Positions 37,939 to 46,876 of a DNA stretch of 47,284 bases are shown one piece after another. A program made the translations under genes and the position numbers. Each line of letters opens with the position of its first letter. Within the stretch, counting starts at the first letter, position 1. The notes under the pieces were generated by a model. It was not told the DNA's origin, ran no database searches, and saw only the letters and a list, made by a program, of their open reading frames with translations. The DNA comes from Bacillota bacterium (GTDB lineage Bacteria > Bacillota > Clostridia > Christensenellales > CAG-138): assembly GCA_023435025.1 (NCBI GenBank), contig JAEYSE010000128.1, forward strand, positions 1 to 47,284. The letters are read 5' to 3'.

Positions 37939-40335
37939 CTACTCTGAGGCGGGTACAAATACCGCACCGAGCTTTGCCGGTGACGTCAGATCAATGTCGA
38001 GCGTTTTGTTCTCTGACACGATCGAGCCGTCCCAACCGGCAAAACGGTAGCCTTGTGCCGGAATGGCCTCGAGCGTGACGGGTATTCCGGGGAAATAGAA
38101 GCCCGTAAATGGCAGGCTTTCTTTTTCCAGTAAAAGCGTATTCAGCCGAACGGAGCCTTCGCCCGAAACGGAAACCTCGAGCCTGTTTATGCCTGAAAGC
38201 CCGAAATACTCCCGGATGTGGCGACGTATGGCGCCGGGACGGTATTGCGCATATGCCCGCATGCGATCGATTTCTGAGAGATATCTGTCCATGCTGCCGT
38301 GGTGCAGATTCCATCTTTGGATATGCTGTGGCACATAGGGCAGATATATTTCCAGCAGGGCGTCGAGCTTCTTTTGAGCGGTTTCGGTGCTGAATGAGGT
38401 ATTCAAAAGGTCCGCGAACCGCGTTATGAAGCTGGTCTTGAATTCTTCGTTTGTCAGCAGTGTCCGAAGCATTACGGTAAACTCATCGGTATTGTACCAA
38501 TCCTCACTTCCCGTCGCAGTTGCGTTTGCCAGCGAATTCTCCTGATAGCTTTCGTAAAACAGACCATATCCGGCATCCAGATCATACACCAACCAGCGCC
38601 ATCTGCCGTCCTGTCCGTAAGGGGCTTGCGGCTCGTAAGCCTGCGTACGTTTCCTCCATATCCGCACGTTGTTGGCCAGCCAATCATCGTTGCCGCAATA
38701 GATCTCCAAAATATTGTATTCAATGTAATTCTCAATATCGATCTGGTTTTTCACATAGGCATAATTCTCAGGCTTCCTCATATCTACGTTTTTTATAAAG
38801 GTGAACAGGTTGCTGTATGGGAATTCGTCCCCGGCAAAGCCTTCCTGTACCTCATCTCCTATGCCCCCAGAGGGGTTTTTTATGATGACCGCATCGTCGG
38901 CGTCAAAACCATATTTATGCGCGAGATAGTCCGCGCTGTACAATGGCCGTATGCTATAGATGCCGTAATACTCGCCGTTTATGAATGCGATGCAGGGACG
39001 TGAGGCCTGAAGGTCAAGCCTTTCAGGGTCGGCAAGGCTTTGGATAAATGAATCACGGAACAGGGAATACGCGGCGTCGGTAGCAGAGGTTCTGAGTATA
39101 ACGCCGTTTAAGGGCAAATAGTTTTCCGCCCCTTCGGAAAAGAAGTCATATTCGAACATATCCCGGGCGTCATAATCAGCATCCGCCAGAAGGCTCAGGC
39201 TTTTGTTGGGATGGTCAAGGGAATAGCCGCCATGGGTACGAACGCCAATACCCTGCGATATAGAAGGCTTTCCTCCGGGCTCAAATAGCTCAAAGTAAGC
39301 GGGCTTTTCCCAAAGCTTGCCCTCCTGGTTGTAATTCGCGGGCAATCCCAGTGAACCTGCTGTTTCGGGGTGTGCCGCAAGCCAGTCATTGCGTACCTTC
39401 CCGGGAACGTATATGCCGGTCTCGTAATCGAACAGGTTGGCAGGGTCGGTCGAAAGAGAAATCACGGGTATATCGTACCGATCGAATATTCCTTTATCCA
39501 CAAAATAGGTACGGGTGACGGTCTCGCTTTTGGGATAGCCGGATTTGAAGGAGCAGGCGCGGATGACATAGGGTTCTGCGCGGTTTTTCAGGAGTAAAGC
39601 ACCCACGCTTTGCGCGGAATCCTTTTGAGGCTCGGAACCATCGAGCGTATAGCGTATTTCCACACCATCCTCGCAGGAAAGCTCTAAAACCGTATCTCCC
39701 TCATAAAATCCGGCGGGCAGGCTAAATGCAGGCGCGCTTAACCGTTGCCCCTGTGTGCCTTCGTCCAGAGGTTCGCTGCCGTTGCTGCCGCCTGCTGTAC
39801 ACCCGTCGAACCAATACAGCTCGTCACTCCCATCCGGCAGACGTCCATATGATATGTTTTCATACATATGCCCAAAAAGCAGCGCTGTGCGCCACGAACG
39901 CGTAGGCGAGGTGAGCACTACCACGTTGTCATTCGCGCTCAGCTTGAAATTGGCGTGCGCGCTTTTTTCATCTATCTGCATATCCTTGCCGGACGTCCAA
40001 ACCGTAATGAAACCATGCGGCTTGAGCCGCATGGCGGGGAATATCCAATGGAAGGGATATTGCGGGTCAGCAGACAACCCAAATCCCTCGAGATCCACCG
40101 CAACATCCGAGGCATTATACAGCTCTATGCAGCCGTAAAAACCGCCGTCACCCGCCTGAACCAGGCCCCTGTTCAACGGCATGACCTCGTTTATTACGAT
40201 GCTGAAGCGTTCGCGTAGATGCGTGACGGAGTACAGGGTAAAAAAATCGTTGCCCAGACCTATGCTAAGGCCAAGCCCCAAACAGCCCGCTGCAAACAGT
40301 ATGCGCTTTAAACGTTTTATCAACATCTTTCGCAT
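37939..40335 (-). CDS. Exported CotH-kinase-like protein with lamin-tail and chitobiase-type domains
   Basis: The 798-residue product has an N-terminal membrane anchor (about 10-28), a lamin-tail-like domain (about 45-190, INEVMPLNRG, ELYNASDVAVDLEGFGLS), a chitobiase C-terminal-like segment (about 205-275, IRYTLDGSEPQ), a CotH kinase-like domain (about 290-690), and a C-terminal beta module (720-795, GYRFAGWDGS). CotH catalytic-type features are GVRTHGGYS, FINGEYYGIYSIRP and WLVYDLDAGYG. CotH is a spore-coat protein kinase in Bacillus; here the domain sits in an anchored surface protein, so its substrate could be a protein or a polymer. The start could be ATG 40326 instead of 40335, since the GGGGGG site is closer to ideal for it. 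Confidence 0.85.
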   Translation of the reverse strand: MRKMLIKRLKRILFAAGCLGLGLSIGLGNDFFTLYSVTHLRERFSIVINEVMPLNRGLVQAGDGGFYGCIELYNASDVAVDLEGFGLSADPQYPFHWIFPAMRLKPHGFITVWTSGKDMQIDEKSAHANFKLSANDNVVVLTSPTRSWRTALLFGHMYENISYGRLPDGSDELYWFDGCTAGGSNGSEPLDEGTQGQRLSAPAFSLPAGFYEGDTVLELSCEDGVEIRYTLDGSEPQKDSAQSVGALLLKNRAEPYVIRACSFKSGYPKSETVTRTYFVDKGIFDRYDIPVISLSTDPANLFDYETGIYVPGKVRNDWLAAHPETAGSLGLPANYNQEGKLWEKPAYFELFEPGGKPSISQGIGVRTHGGYSLDHPNKSLSLLADADYDARDMFEYDFFSEGAENYLPLNGVILRTSATDAAYSLFRDSFIQSLADPERLDLQASRPCIAFINGEYYGIYSIRPLYSADYLAHKYGFDADDAVIIKNPSGGIGDEVQEGFAGDEFPYSNLFTFIKNVDMRKPENYAYVKNQIDIENYIEYNILEIYCGNDDWLANNVRIWRKRTQAYEPQAPYGQDGRWRWLVYDLDAGYGLFYESYQENSLANATATGSEDWYNTDEFTVMLRTLLTNEEFKTSFITRFADLLNTSFSTETAQKKLDALLEIYLPYVPQHIQRWNLHHGSMDRYLSEIDRMRAYAQYRPGAIRRHIREYFGLSGINRLEVSVSGEGSVRLNTLLLEKESLPFTGFYFPGIPVTLEAIPAQGYRFAGWDGSIVSENKTLDIDLTSPAKLGAVFVPASE

Positions 40336-40344
40336 ACCCCCCGT

Positions 40345-41019
40345 TTAGCCGGTCACCTCACCCGAGAAGGACACAAGACTTACCTCCTTGACGCCCAGTT
40401 CGTCATTGCCCGAAAAGTGCTCAATCAGAACGTTCGGGCGTTGCTTCTTCAGGTAGACCTCATAGGTCATCTCCATGTAATCAAAGCTGCTGTTCTGCAT
40501 GCGGAGCTTGTATTTGATGCCGAATCCCCTGAGTGCGTCTTCGGCAGCCTGTTGCTGTATTCGGCTGCCCTTAAGCACCAAAAGGTAACAACAGTCAGAA
40601 TGGATCGATTTGCTGAACAGGAATATAAAAATGGCGATGAACACGCTGCCCACGCCAGCTATCAAAAAAGCGCCCGTGCCCGCCGAAAGCCCCGCACTGA
40701 TCGCCCAAAACAGAAAGGCGAGGTCACGAGGTTCCTTGATGGCGCTACGGAAGCGTACGATGGATAATGCACCGACCATGCCGAGCGAGATGGCAAGGTT
40801 GCTGCCTATCAGCATGATTACCATGGCGGTGGTCATGGCGATCACTACGATAGAGACATTAAAGCTCAACGAATACAGCACCCCGGTGAAGGTTTTTTTG
40901 TACACGAAAAAAATAAAAAGGCCTAGGACCGTGGTGACGGCCATATTGAATGCGATGGTTTCGAGGGTATATGCACTCGCACCGTCAACGAGATAGCGGA
41001 AAAGATCCAAGTCACCCAT
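40345..41019 (-). CDS. DUF4956 membrane protein
   Basis: The product (224 residues) has four to five membrane segments in the first 145 residues and a soluble C-terminal domain. It contains SLGMVGALSIVRFRSAIKEPRDLAF, the signature of DUF4956. These proteins are repeatedly found beside VTC and CotH genes, as here, and no reaction is assigned. AGGAGG lies before ATG 41019. Nine bases separate it from each neighbour, so it is inside the operon. Confidence 0.87.
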   Translation of the reverse strand: MGDLDLFRYLVDGASAYTLETIAFNMAVTTVLGLFIFFVYKKTFTGVLYSLSFNVSIVVIAMTTAMVIMLIGSNLAISLGMVGALSIVRFRSAIKEPRDLAFLFWAISAGLSAGTGAFLIAGVGSVFIAIFIFLFSKSIHSDCCYLLVLKGSRIQQQAAEDALRGFGIKYKLRMQNSSFDYMEMTYEVYLKKQRPNVLIEHFSGNDELGVKEVSLVSFSGEVTG

Positions 41020-41028
41020 ATATTCCTC

Positions 41029-41736
41029 CTAAAAATGTATTGATTGGCGGGCTATGACATACTTGCTTATAGAAGCATTTGGCAGGCCTATATCGGAGAG
41101 TATGCTTCTTAGGAAATCAGGGATTGCATGGCGGTATTTCACCTCTAAAATGCAGTTCGATTCGTTCATAACGTTCACGCATGGGACGCTGTTATCGAAC
41201 AGGCGGCAGGCGTCCATCGATGCCCGCAAATGCCTGTCAATGGTGATACGTATGCTTTCAAACGGCAACTCAAAGGCTTGTCTTTCATAATCAATTAACA
41301 GGACCGGCCGCAGGCGCTCGAAACAGAAGCAGGCGTAGAATTTATCCGCCGTGCTGTTCGGCATGCCGGGGAGAAAGGCGCAGTCGTCATTTATGAGTCT
41401 TATCGCATCCGCTCTGTCGAGCACCATACTTTCCTTGTGCACGAAGGCGCCGCGCTTGCTTTTGAGCTCGAGCATTGCGGTGTCGGAGGCGGTGTTGTAG
41501 ATGCGCAAGCGAAGTTTTCTGCGCTCGGAATAGCCGTTCACCTTGTCGTAATAATCGCGGTTGCCGGACGTATCAAAGTACAGGCTTCGTATCCAGTACT
41601 GCCCGTCCCCACCGGCGTGCCTGTCAATGCGCATGACGCACCGGAGGTATTGAGCGAGCATATATGCCTCGCGCTCGCTTATATAGTATTTCACTTCGTG
41701 GCGGAATACATCTGAGGTACTCTTTTGCGCTTCCAT
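41029..41736 (-). CDS. VTC-domain protein, probable polyphosphate polymerase
   Basis: This 235-residue protein is a stand-alone VTC domain, which in yeast Vtc4 makes polyphosphate from ATP inside a tunnel of basic residues. Family landmarks are FRHEVKYYIS at the N-terminus, IRSLYFDT, RKLRLRIYN, LELKSKRGAFVHKE, RPVLLIDYERQAF, TIDRHLRAS and ILEVKYRHAIPDFL near the C-terminus. Basic residues on these strands and the final Glu-x-Lys are in place. Polymer product is inferred. The start has AAGGAG six bases upstream. It is cytosolic and lies between the GT2 gene and DUF4956. Confidence 0.87.
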   Translation of the reverse strand: MEAQKSTSDVFRHEVKYYISEREAYMLAQYLRCVMRIDRHAGGDGQYWIRSLYFDTSGNRDYYDKVNGYSERRKLRLRIYNTASDTAMLELKSKRGAFVHKESMVLDRADAIRLINDDCAFLPGMPNSTADKFYACFCFERLRPVLLIDYERQAFELPFESIRITIDRHLRASMDACRLFDNSVPCVNVMNESNCILEVKYRHAIPDFLRSILSDIGLPNASISKYVIARQSIHF

Positions 41737-41759
41737 GAGGACTCCTTGTATTGTAAAAA

Positions 41760-43091
41760 TTATAGTATATACGCGTTATTTGTCCTGCTCAGCTTATCCC
41801 AACCCGTCTTTTTCATCAGGTATGAGGCGGTGCCCTTAATAAAAAAGCCAATGCGCAAAAAGCTAAATACGACAAGATCCATACAAACCCCAAGATACAG
41901 CGGCCTTGTCTGGGTCCTATTGCGCCCGTTTGCGGCGCTGTCCACCGTTCGGAAGGAATACGGTCCGTACCTCGTCGCCCTGAATATCGCAACCAGCGAA
42001 TTTGCAATGTTGAACAACACGGCAAGCGCGGAAAATATGATGAACAGCGGCGGCAAGCCGTAAAACACGCGCACAGAGAGCAGCAGATAGTTAGTGAGGA
42101 AGGTCATCACAGCCATGGTGCCGCTGAAGGCCGCGTCCGCAATCATGAAGAAGCAGATACTAGCCTGAAAGAAGTACTTTAACAGAAATTGCCTATTGTG
42201 GACCACCGCATCCCAAAACGCCTTTTGCCACCTCACGCGTTGCCGCCTGAGATCCTTCCAGGTTTGCGGACACTCGGTATAGCATATTGCGTCCATCGTG
42301 TAAGTAATAATCTTCTGATGCAATCGCGCGTATTCCTGCAGACGTATGGTTATGTCGATATCCTCCCCAAGGCCATTCCTGAACCCACCCACAGCAATAA
42401 GCGCGGTTTTCCGGAACACGCCGAATGCGCCGGAGATGATGTTAAGCGCGTTGTTCACGCACAGTGATGGCTTGTAGATGTAAAAGCCCTTAATATAATC
42501 GAGCGCCTGTAATGCGATTAGCGGGGATTTGCACTTATCCATGAGGAAATACTGCATCACATGTATCGCGCCACCCGAAGCTATGACGTCATCGTTCTGA
42601 AAAGTGCGGTTCATCAAGCGGAGCGCGTTCTTTTCGAGCACGCTGTCCCCGTCGAGCGTTACGATGAGCTCCCTGCGGCTTAGTGCCATTCCCGCGTTGA
42701 GGCTGGCCGCCTTGCCGCTGTTTGACTTATCTATGACGAATATGCTCGGATACTTTGTAGAGCGGTACACTCCCCTGAACCCTGCGCAAGGGGGTTGGTC
42801 GCATGGAAGGTGTTCGAGCCCGAGGAGCTTAAAAAATACACTCATGGTGTTGTCCGTTGAGCCGTCATTCACAAATATGATTTCACAATCCTCATAATCC
42901 AGGCGCAAAACGCCGTCGAGTGTGTTCTTGAGTATTGGCGCCTCGTTAAAGCAGGGGATGATAAGGGAAAAACCCAGCGTTCTTCGCGGGGCGCGCTCAG
43001 GCTCCTTTCGATAACAAAAGGAGCAGATAAAGTGCAGTATGGCAAAAAACGTGCTTAAAAACGTAAATATGGTGACGATTGCTACTATCAT
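41760..43091 (-). CDS. Processive family 2 glycosyltransferase, membrane-bound
   Basis: The 443-residue product is a membrane GT2 of the cellulose/chitin/PNAG synthase type. It has one membrane segment at the N-terminus (1-25), the GT-A core with VNDGSTD (Asp76), LDGDS (147-150), GLGED (241-245) and RRQRVRW with Q284 and W288, then three or four membrane segments. The Q-R-x-R-W motif marks processive synthases. The polymer is not predictable. ATG 43091 is chosen: it overlaps the GH16 stop in an ATGA junction and has GGAG nine bases upstream. An upstream ATG at 43106 lacks a site. Confidence 0.88.
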   Translation of the reverse strand: MIVAIVTIFTFLSTFFAILHFICSFCYRKEPERAPRRTLGFSLIIPCFNEAPILKNTLDGVLRLDYEDCEIIFVNDGSTDNTMSVFFKLLGLEHLPCDQPPCAGFRGVYRSTKYPSIFVIDKSNSGKAASLNAGMALSRRELIVTLDGDSVLEKNALRLMNRTFQNDDVIASGGAIHVMQYFLMDKCKSPLIALQALDYIKGFYIYKPSLCVNNALNIISGAFGVFRKTALIAVGGFRNGLGEDIDITIRLQEYARLHQKIITYTMDAICYTECPQTWKDLRRQRVRWQKAFWDAVVHNRQFLLKYFFQASICFFMIADAAFSGTMAVMTFLTNYLLLSVRVFYGLPPLFIIFSALAVLFNIANSLVAIFRATRYGPYSFRTVDSAANGRNRTQTRPLYLGVCMDLVVFSFLRIGFFIKGTASYLMKKTGWDKLSRTNNAYIL

Positions 43092-43990
43092 CGCGGTTGG
43101 CTCCATTCCGGTTCAATGGCCCATGATTCTAAAATGAATGTCGCGGGAAAGACCGTGGACTGATCTGGCGAACCCGGCCAATTACCGCCAACCGCCTGGT
43201 TTACGATAAGATACATGGGCTCGCTCGGAACGAATTTTGAGCTTTCGAGCATGCACTCCCCGTCAATGAACCAGCGCAGGCAGTCTTGCGTCCACTCGAG
43301 CTCGATAAGGTAGGTATCCTTTTTTTCCACCTTTGTTTTGAAAAAATCACGTGCTTGAACTGAGCCGTCCATATAGTGCACCACGCCGTAAAATGCGTCG
43401 GGTACGCTGCCTATCATCTCGAATATGTCAATCTCGGGAAGGGGTTTGTTTTCCTGTGGCATGAGCCAGATAGAAGGGAACAGCCCTTTTCCCTCCGATA
43501 CGCTTATTACAAAGGAAAATTTGCCGTAAAGATACGCGCTGCCGCTTTCCACCATCCCGGAGGTATAGCGCCTATTGCCCATGAGTTCCTCTCGTGTCGT
43601 TATCACGAGGCGTTCGCCGTCAAGGGCTACATTGCTTGGGCTGTAATACTGAAGCTGGCCGTCATAACTATTGCTCCGCTCTATGATCCGCCATTGCTGG
43701 ACCGTGGCGGGTTCTTCAGCGGGAGGTGTGGCGGCCGTATCACTGCTTTGAGCTGCAACAACTCTGTCCGGCGGCGCAGCCCTGTCTTCATCTTTATTAG
43801 ATACCACCTTACCATCCCCATCGGAGGGGCCACTCTGCGCGGATGCAGCCTGAGCAGCTTCGCTTTCTCGCGCGGACTTTTCCGATATAATTGCGTTGGC
43901 GCTTTCAAGAATGTATAAGGAAAACACGCCGCACAGCAGCAGCGCGCAGCACGAAACCAACAACCATTTCAGCAGTTTTTTGAACATCAT
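43088..43990 (-). CDS. Membrane-anchored GH16 glycoside hydrolase
   Basis: This 300-residue protein has an N-terminal membrane segment (about 8-28), a low-complexity Ser/Ala/Pro-rich linker (35-95) and a GH16 domain. The catalytic motif is EIDIFE (Glu186, Asp188, Glu191), preceded by GLFPSIWLMP. GH16 enzymes cut beta-glucans, laminarin, agar or similar polymers and some perform transglycosylation. Position as first gene before the GT2 synthase suggests trimming or remodelling of its product. The ribosome site before ATG 43990 is weak. An alternative ATG lies three bases later. Confidence 0.85.
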   Translation of the reverse strand: MMFKKLLKWLLVSCCALLLCGVFSLYILESANAIISEKSARESEAAQAASAQSGPSDGDGKVVSNKDEDRAAPPDRVVAAQSSDTAATPPAEEPATVQQWRIIERSNSYDGQLQYYSPSNVALDGERLVITTREELMGNRRYTSGMVESGSAYLYGKFSFVISVSEGKGLFPSIWLMPQENKPLPEIDIFEMIGSVPDAFYGVVHYMDGSVQARDFFKTKVEKKDTYLIELEWTQDCLRWFIDGECMLESSKFVPSEPMYLIVNQAVGGNWPGSPDQSTVFPATFILESWAIEPEWSQPR

Positions 43991-44184
43991 CTACATCCAA
44001 TTCTTCAAAAGTATCGTGTGTTGTATTTATGCATATGTTTACCTGCTAAATTGTATGTTCGATAGAGGCGCTAACTTTTCTATCAGATGATGGCATTGCT
44101 GACCGGAATGTGCTTTGATATCAGAACGCTGTTACATCAATGACCGAAGTTCCATTTCAAAATTTGTTAGGATGCTTTGGACCG
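43991..44184. other. Region upstream of the surface operon, no gene seen
   Basis: No plausible coding frame, and no c-di-GMP (GEMM) riboswitch core could be found on the minus strand. No strong sigma-A promoter is seen for the surface operon. Confidence 0.4.
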
Positions 44185-44270
44185 TTCGGGTTGGAGACAC
44201 CGAAAAAAAACACTCCGTGATTGGAGTGTTGGAGCGGACCCAAAAAGTTGGCAGCGACCAGATCGGCGTA
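44185..44270. repeat. Repeat copy A with orphan terminator
   Basis: This stretch aligns, with substitutions, to 47014-47103 (copy B): TTCGGG near the start, GATTGG in the middle, and AAAAAGTTGG-AGCGA toward the end. Inside it is a perfect 8-base stem (44209-44216 with 44223-44230); on the minus strand eight T follow, so it is a good terminator. No minus-strand gene ends here, so it may be the residue of a lost gene or a mobile repeat. Confidence 0.6.
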
Positions 44271-44360
44271 GCCGACGTGTGCTGTGTTTACGAAAAGGAT
44301 ATCCGATAGTATGCAGAAATGGCCATGTGTTTCCTAAAATGATATCGTGCGTCAAACATA

Positions 44361-44369
44361 TGGTATACT
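44361..44369 (+). promoter_or_regulatory. Extended -10 of ylmH
   Basis: TGGTATACT, 48 bases before ATG 44418. No good -35 is present. Confidence 0.5.
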
Positions 44370-44417
44370 CTTATCTGTTGGGAGCCTGTATCGCCAGATA
44401 CCAAAGGGAGTATCACC

Positions 44418-45170
44418 ATGGAAGAGCAACGATTACAGCACCGGTTCATAGAACTTGCAGAGCGGTCCTATAACAGCGGGCGTTATACCTACACGAATTT
44501 TTTAAATCTGATGGAATTGGATATGCTTTCACGCATAGAAAACGACCTGCGGCATGTGCCGCATACGCTTTGGGGCGGCGCCGAGGACTGTGAACGCAAG
44601 CTGGTACGCTTCGGCAACCATGAAACGTGCGGGTATGAAGAAGAGATTCCCATTACCTGCGTCCGTATCCAGCCGGCAAATGCGAAATTTGCGGATGCGC
44701 TAACACATCGGGACTTCCTTGGGGCAATCATGAATCTTGGGATTGAGCGGGAGACGATTGGCGATATCCGCGTGATAGATAAGACAGGATATGTATTTTG
44801 CCTGAACCGCATCGCATCCTTTATTATTGAGCAACTCACAAAGGTGCGGCATACCACCGTTGCATGCGAGATTGTGCAGGCGCTGCCTGAAACTGCAACG
44901 ATATCTACGGAAGACATATCCTTGCAGGTGGCCTCCGAACGGTTGGACGCGGTATTGGCGCACCTGTATAAACTTTCCCGCACAGATGCGCAGGAATTGT
45001 TTCGCGGCGGTCGCATATTTGTCAACGACAGGATGCAGGAAAGCTGCAGCTACCCGCCCAAAGCGGGAGATATCATTTCTGCGCGGGGCTATGGACGCTT
45101 TTTATACTGCGGGGAGTCCGGCAGGACGAAGAAGGGAAAGCTCACGGTTTGCGTAAAAAGGTATGTATAA
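44418..45170 (+). CDS. ylmH: S4-domain RNA-binding protein YlmH
   Basis: The 250-residue protein matches YlmH of Bacillota: an N-terminal part with a RNA-binding fold (HRDFLGAIMNLGIERETIGDI at about 95-115) and a C-terminal S4 domain (about 180-240, ERLDAVLAHLYKLSRTDAQELFRGGRIFVN). YlmH has been linked to cell-division-cluster context and, more recently, to ribosome-associated quality control. Usually it lies with sepF and divIVA; here it stands alone. GGGAG lies before ATG 44418. Confidence 0.88.
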   Translation: MEEQRLQHRFIELAERSYNSGRYTYTNFLNLMELDMLSRIENDLRHVPHTLWGGAEDCERKLVRFGNHETCGYEEEIPITCVRIQPANAKFADALTHRDFLGAIMNLGIERETIGDIRVIDKTGYVFCLNRIASFIIEQLTKVRHTTVACEIVQALPETATISTEDISLQVASERLDAVLAHLYKLSRTDAQELFRGGRIFVNDRMQESCSYPPKAGDIISARGYGRFLYCGESGRTKKGKLTVCVKRYV

Positions 45171-45372
45171 ATACTATTGGTTTGGATAGCGCTACCAAAA
45201 GGATACCGTTTGCATTCTTATGACTTATACCGGAATAGGGTTGTAGGCAAATGACTGTGTGTGTTTCTTATACTGAAATTTTCACGGATAATGGATGATG
45301 ATAGATATTCGATCCCGCAGGATCTTTTGGGTGAAAAATCTCTAGCAAAAGCGTCCAAAATCTACTTTATAT

Positions 45373-45402
45373 TTGTAAAATATGATAAAATATTCATAAA
45401 TA
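45373..45402 (+). promoter_or_regulatory. Possible promoter of the AT-rich gene
   Basis: TTGTAA (45373-45378), 18 bases, TAAATA (45397-45402), then 20 bases to ATG 45423. The region is AT-rich, so a chance match is possible. Confidence 0.4.
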
Positions 45403-45422
45403 TTTTTAATACGAGGAACAAC

Positions 45423-46754
45423 ATGAATACTAATATTTATGAAATACTTAATTTTAAAGATATTGAAGCTCTAAGAAAGTTTATAGTTAAGTCCTCTAAT
45501 AATAGACTTGAACAATTCGCATTTAAGCTCTTTAAGAATATCAAGCCCGCAATAATAAATCACTCAAATAATGTTGGAGCTAACTTTGATTTTTTGGCCA
45601 ACTCAACGCTATCTGGAGCACCTTATCCTTGCTCAGATATTAATTGTAGGATAGCAAACATTGAAAATCTTTCAAGGTTTGCTGCCTTGTATGCTGATAC
45701 AATAACAATTCGTTCACCAATAGATAAGCATATTGAGCGCGTGGGAGAAGGCAACGCGATTTGTAGAGAAGATTTGTTCTATGATATTTTAATTTTATTG
45801 ATGTTGAAGCCGTTAGTTGAAAATGGATTAATCTTATTTACTTCAAATTATATGTCTTTGTGCAAGCATTGTCATACAATGGTAATAAAAAGTGAGGAGG
45901 AATATAAACAAAAAATCGATTTGGTTTATAGGGAATTATTTGAAGATGGTATCAATGAGATCGAATTTAGAATAGAGTATCAAAATGGTCAGCCGGAGCT
46001 TATAATGTCAGGTGCTGAAAGGTATGGATATCAGCATGATATTTATTATCATTTCAGGAATTATGTACCTGATCCAATTAAAGAATTATATATACATAAA
46101 GACAATGCAAATACCATTATACTTCCTGCAAATATAGTAAAAGAACTAAAGATATTGGATACTATACTTAATGAGAGTATAGATGACTTGATGATAAGCA
46201 ATCATGTATGTGTCAATGGAAATAAAACCTACTTAACTGATAGAGAAATAGATCGATTTATGATTGACTTATTACATGCTGAAAACGGAAAAGAAACACA
46301 TATGCGTCCATTTTCTTATAATATCCCTATTTTAGCGAATGCCAGTTTGAAAGATGTTGTCTCACTGAGAAAACAGGAAGGGTACGCTTTTAAAGTATTC
46401 CGAGATAGTATTAATAGTATCATAAAGAAAAATAATCAAATGTCAGCATCAGAGTGGAAGGATGTTGAAGCAGATATAATAAAACCAGAAATCAACAAGA
46501 TAGAGTTACTCATACAAAATAACAAGAAGGCGCTTATCAATTCGATGATGAGTGATTTAGTTATTTGGGGGGGGATAATTACAATAGGCGTTTTCAGTGG
46601 TATATTGCCTCTAGAATTAGCGCCTATTGCCGGTGCAATAGGTGGCGCAGCCACAATAAAAGATGTTATTAAGCAAGGTTGTGAATTAATCTCTGCTTCG
46701 GAAGCAGCACGCAACGAGAACTATTATTTTCTTTGGCGTTTAATAAAGCAGTAA
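45423..46754 (+). CDS. AT-rich gene of unknown function, probably acquired
   Basis: This 443-residue frame is much richer in A and T than every other gene in the window and uses many AT-ending codons. GAGGA lies five bases before ATG 45423; an in-frame start at 45261 exists but its extra 54 residues look non-coding. I do not recognise the protein. Visible features are SGAPYPCSDINCRIANIENLSR near residues 60-80, ILLMLKPLVENGLILF and LCKHCHTM (a Cys-x-x-Cys) near 150-155, and a C-terminal hydrophobic glycine-rich segment (about 375-410, IWGGIITIGVFSGILPL). The mostly soluble protein with one late membrane-like segment could be an effector of a defence or toxin type, but this is speculation. It lies between repeats and a tRNA gene, a common insertion site. 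Confidence 0.7.
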   Translation: MNTNIYEILNFKDIEALRKFIVKSSNNRLEQFAFKLFKNIKPAIINHSNNVGANFDFLANSTLSGAPYPCSDINCRIANIENLSRFAALYADTITIRSPIDKHIERVGEGNAICREDLFYDILILLMLKPLVENGLILFTSNYMSLCKHCHTMVIKSEEEYKQKIDLVYRELFEDGINEIEFRIEYQNGQPELIMSGAERYGYQHDIYYHFRNYVPDPIKELYIHKDNANTIILPANIVKELKILDTILNESIDDLMISNHVCVNGNKTYLTDREIDRFMIDLLHAENGKETHMRPFSYNIPILANASLKDVVSLRKQEGYAFKVFRDSINSIIKKNNQMSASEWKDVEADIIKPEINKIELLIQNNKKALINSMMSDLVIWGGIITIGVFSGILPLELAPIAGAIGGAATIKDVIKQGCELISASEAARNENYYFLWRLIKQ

Positions 46755-46845
46755 ATCATCATCACACCAAACACATCTAGTGTTCCCTTTCCGTGCCACT
46801 AGGAGCACCCAAATCGTTGGTGCTTCTGGAATACGTGCAACAAAA

Positions 46846-46876
46846 GCACTCCAAATGATGGAGTGCCGTTTTTTAT
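46846..46876 (+). terminator. Rho-independent terminator after the AT-rich gene
   Basis: GCACTCC (46846-46852) and GGAGTGC (46860-46866) pair, followed by CGTTTTTTAT. A second hairpin with AGCACC and GGTGCT arms lies at 46804-46825. Confidence 0.8.

Noticed and set aside
43991..44417. c-di-GMP riboswitch controlling the surface operon
   Set aside because: Looked for because of the neighbouring GGDEF genes; no GEMM-like core is visible.
45261..45422. Longer N-terminus for the AT-rich gene
   Set aside because: ATG 45423 has its own GAGGA site and a promoter-like pair lies within the would-be extension.
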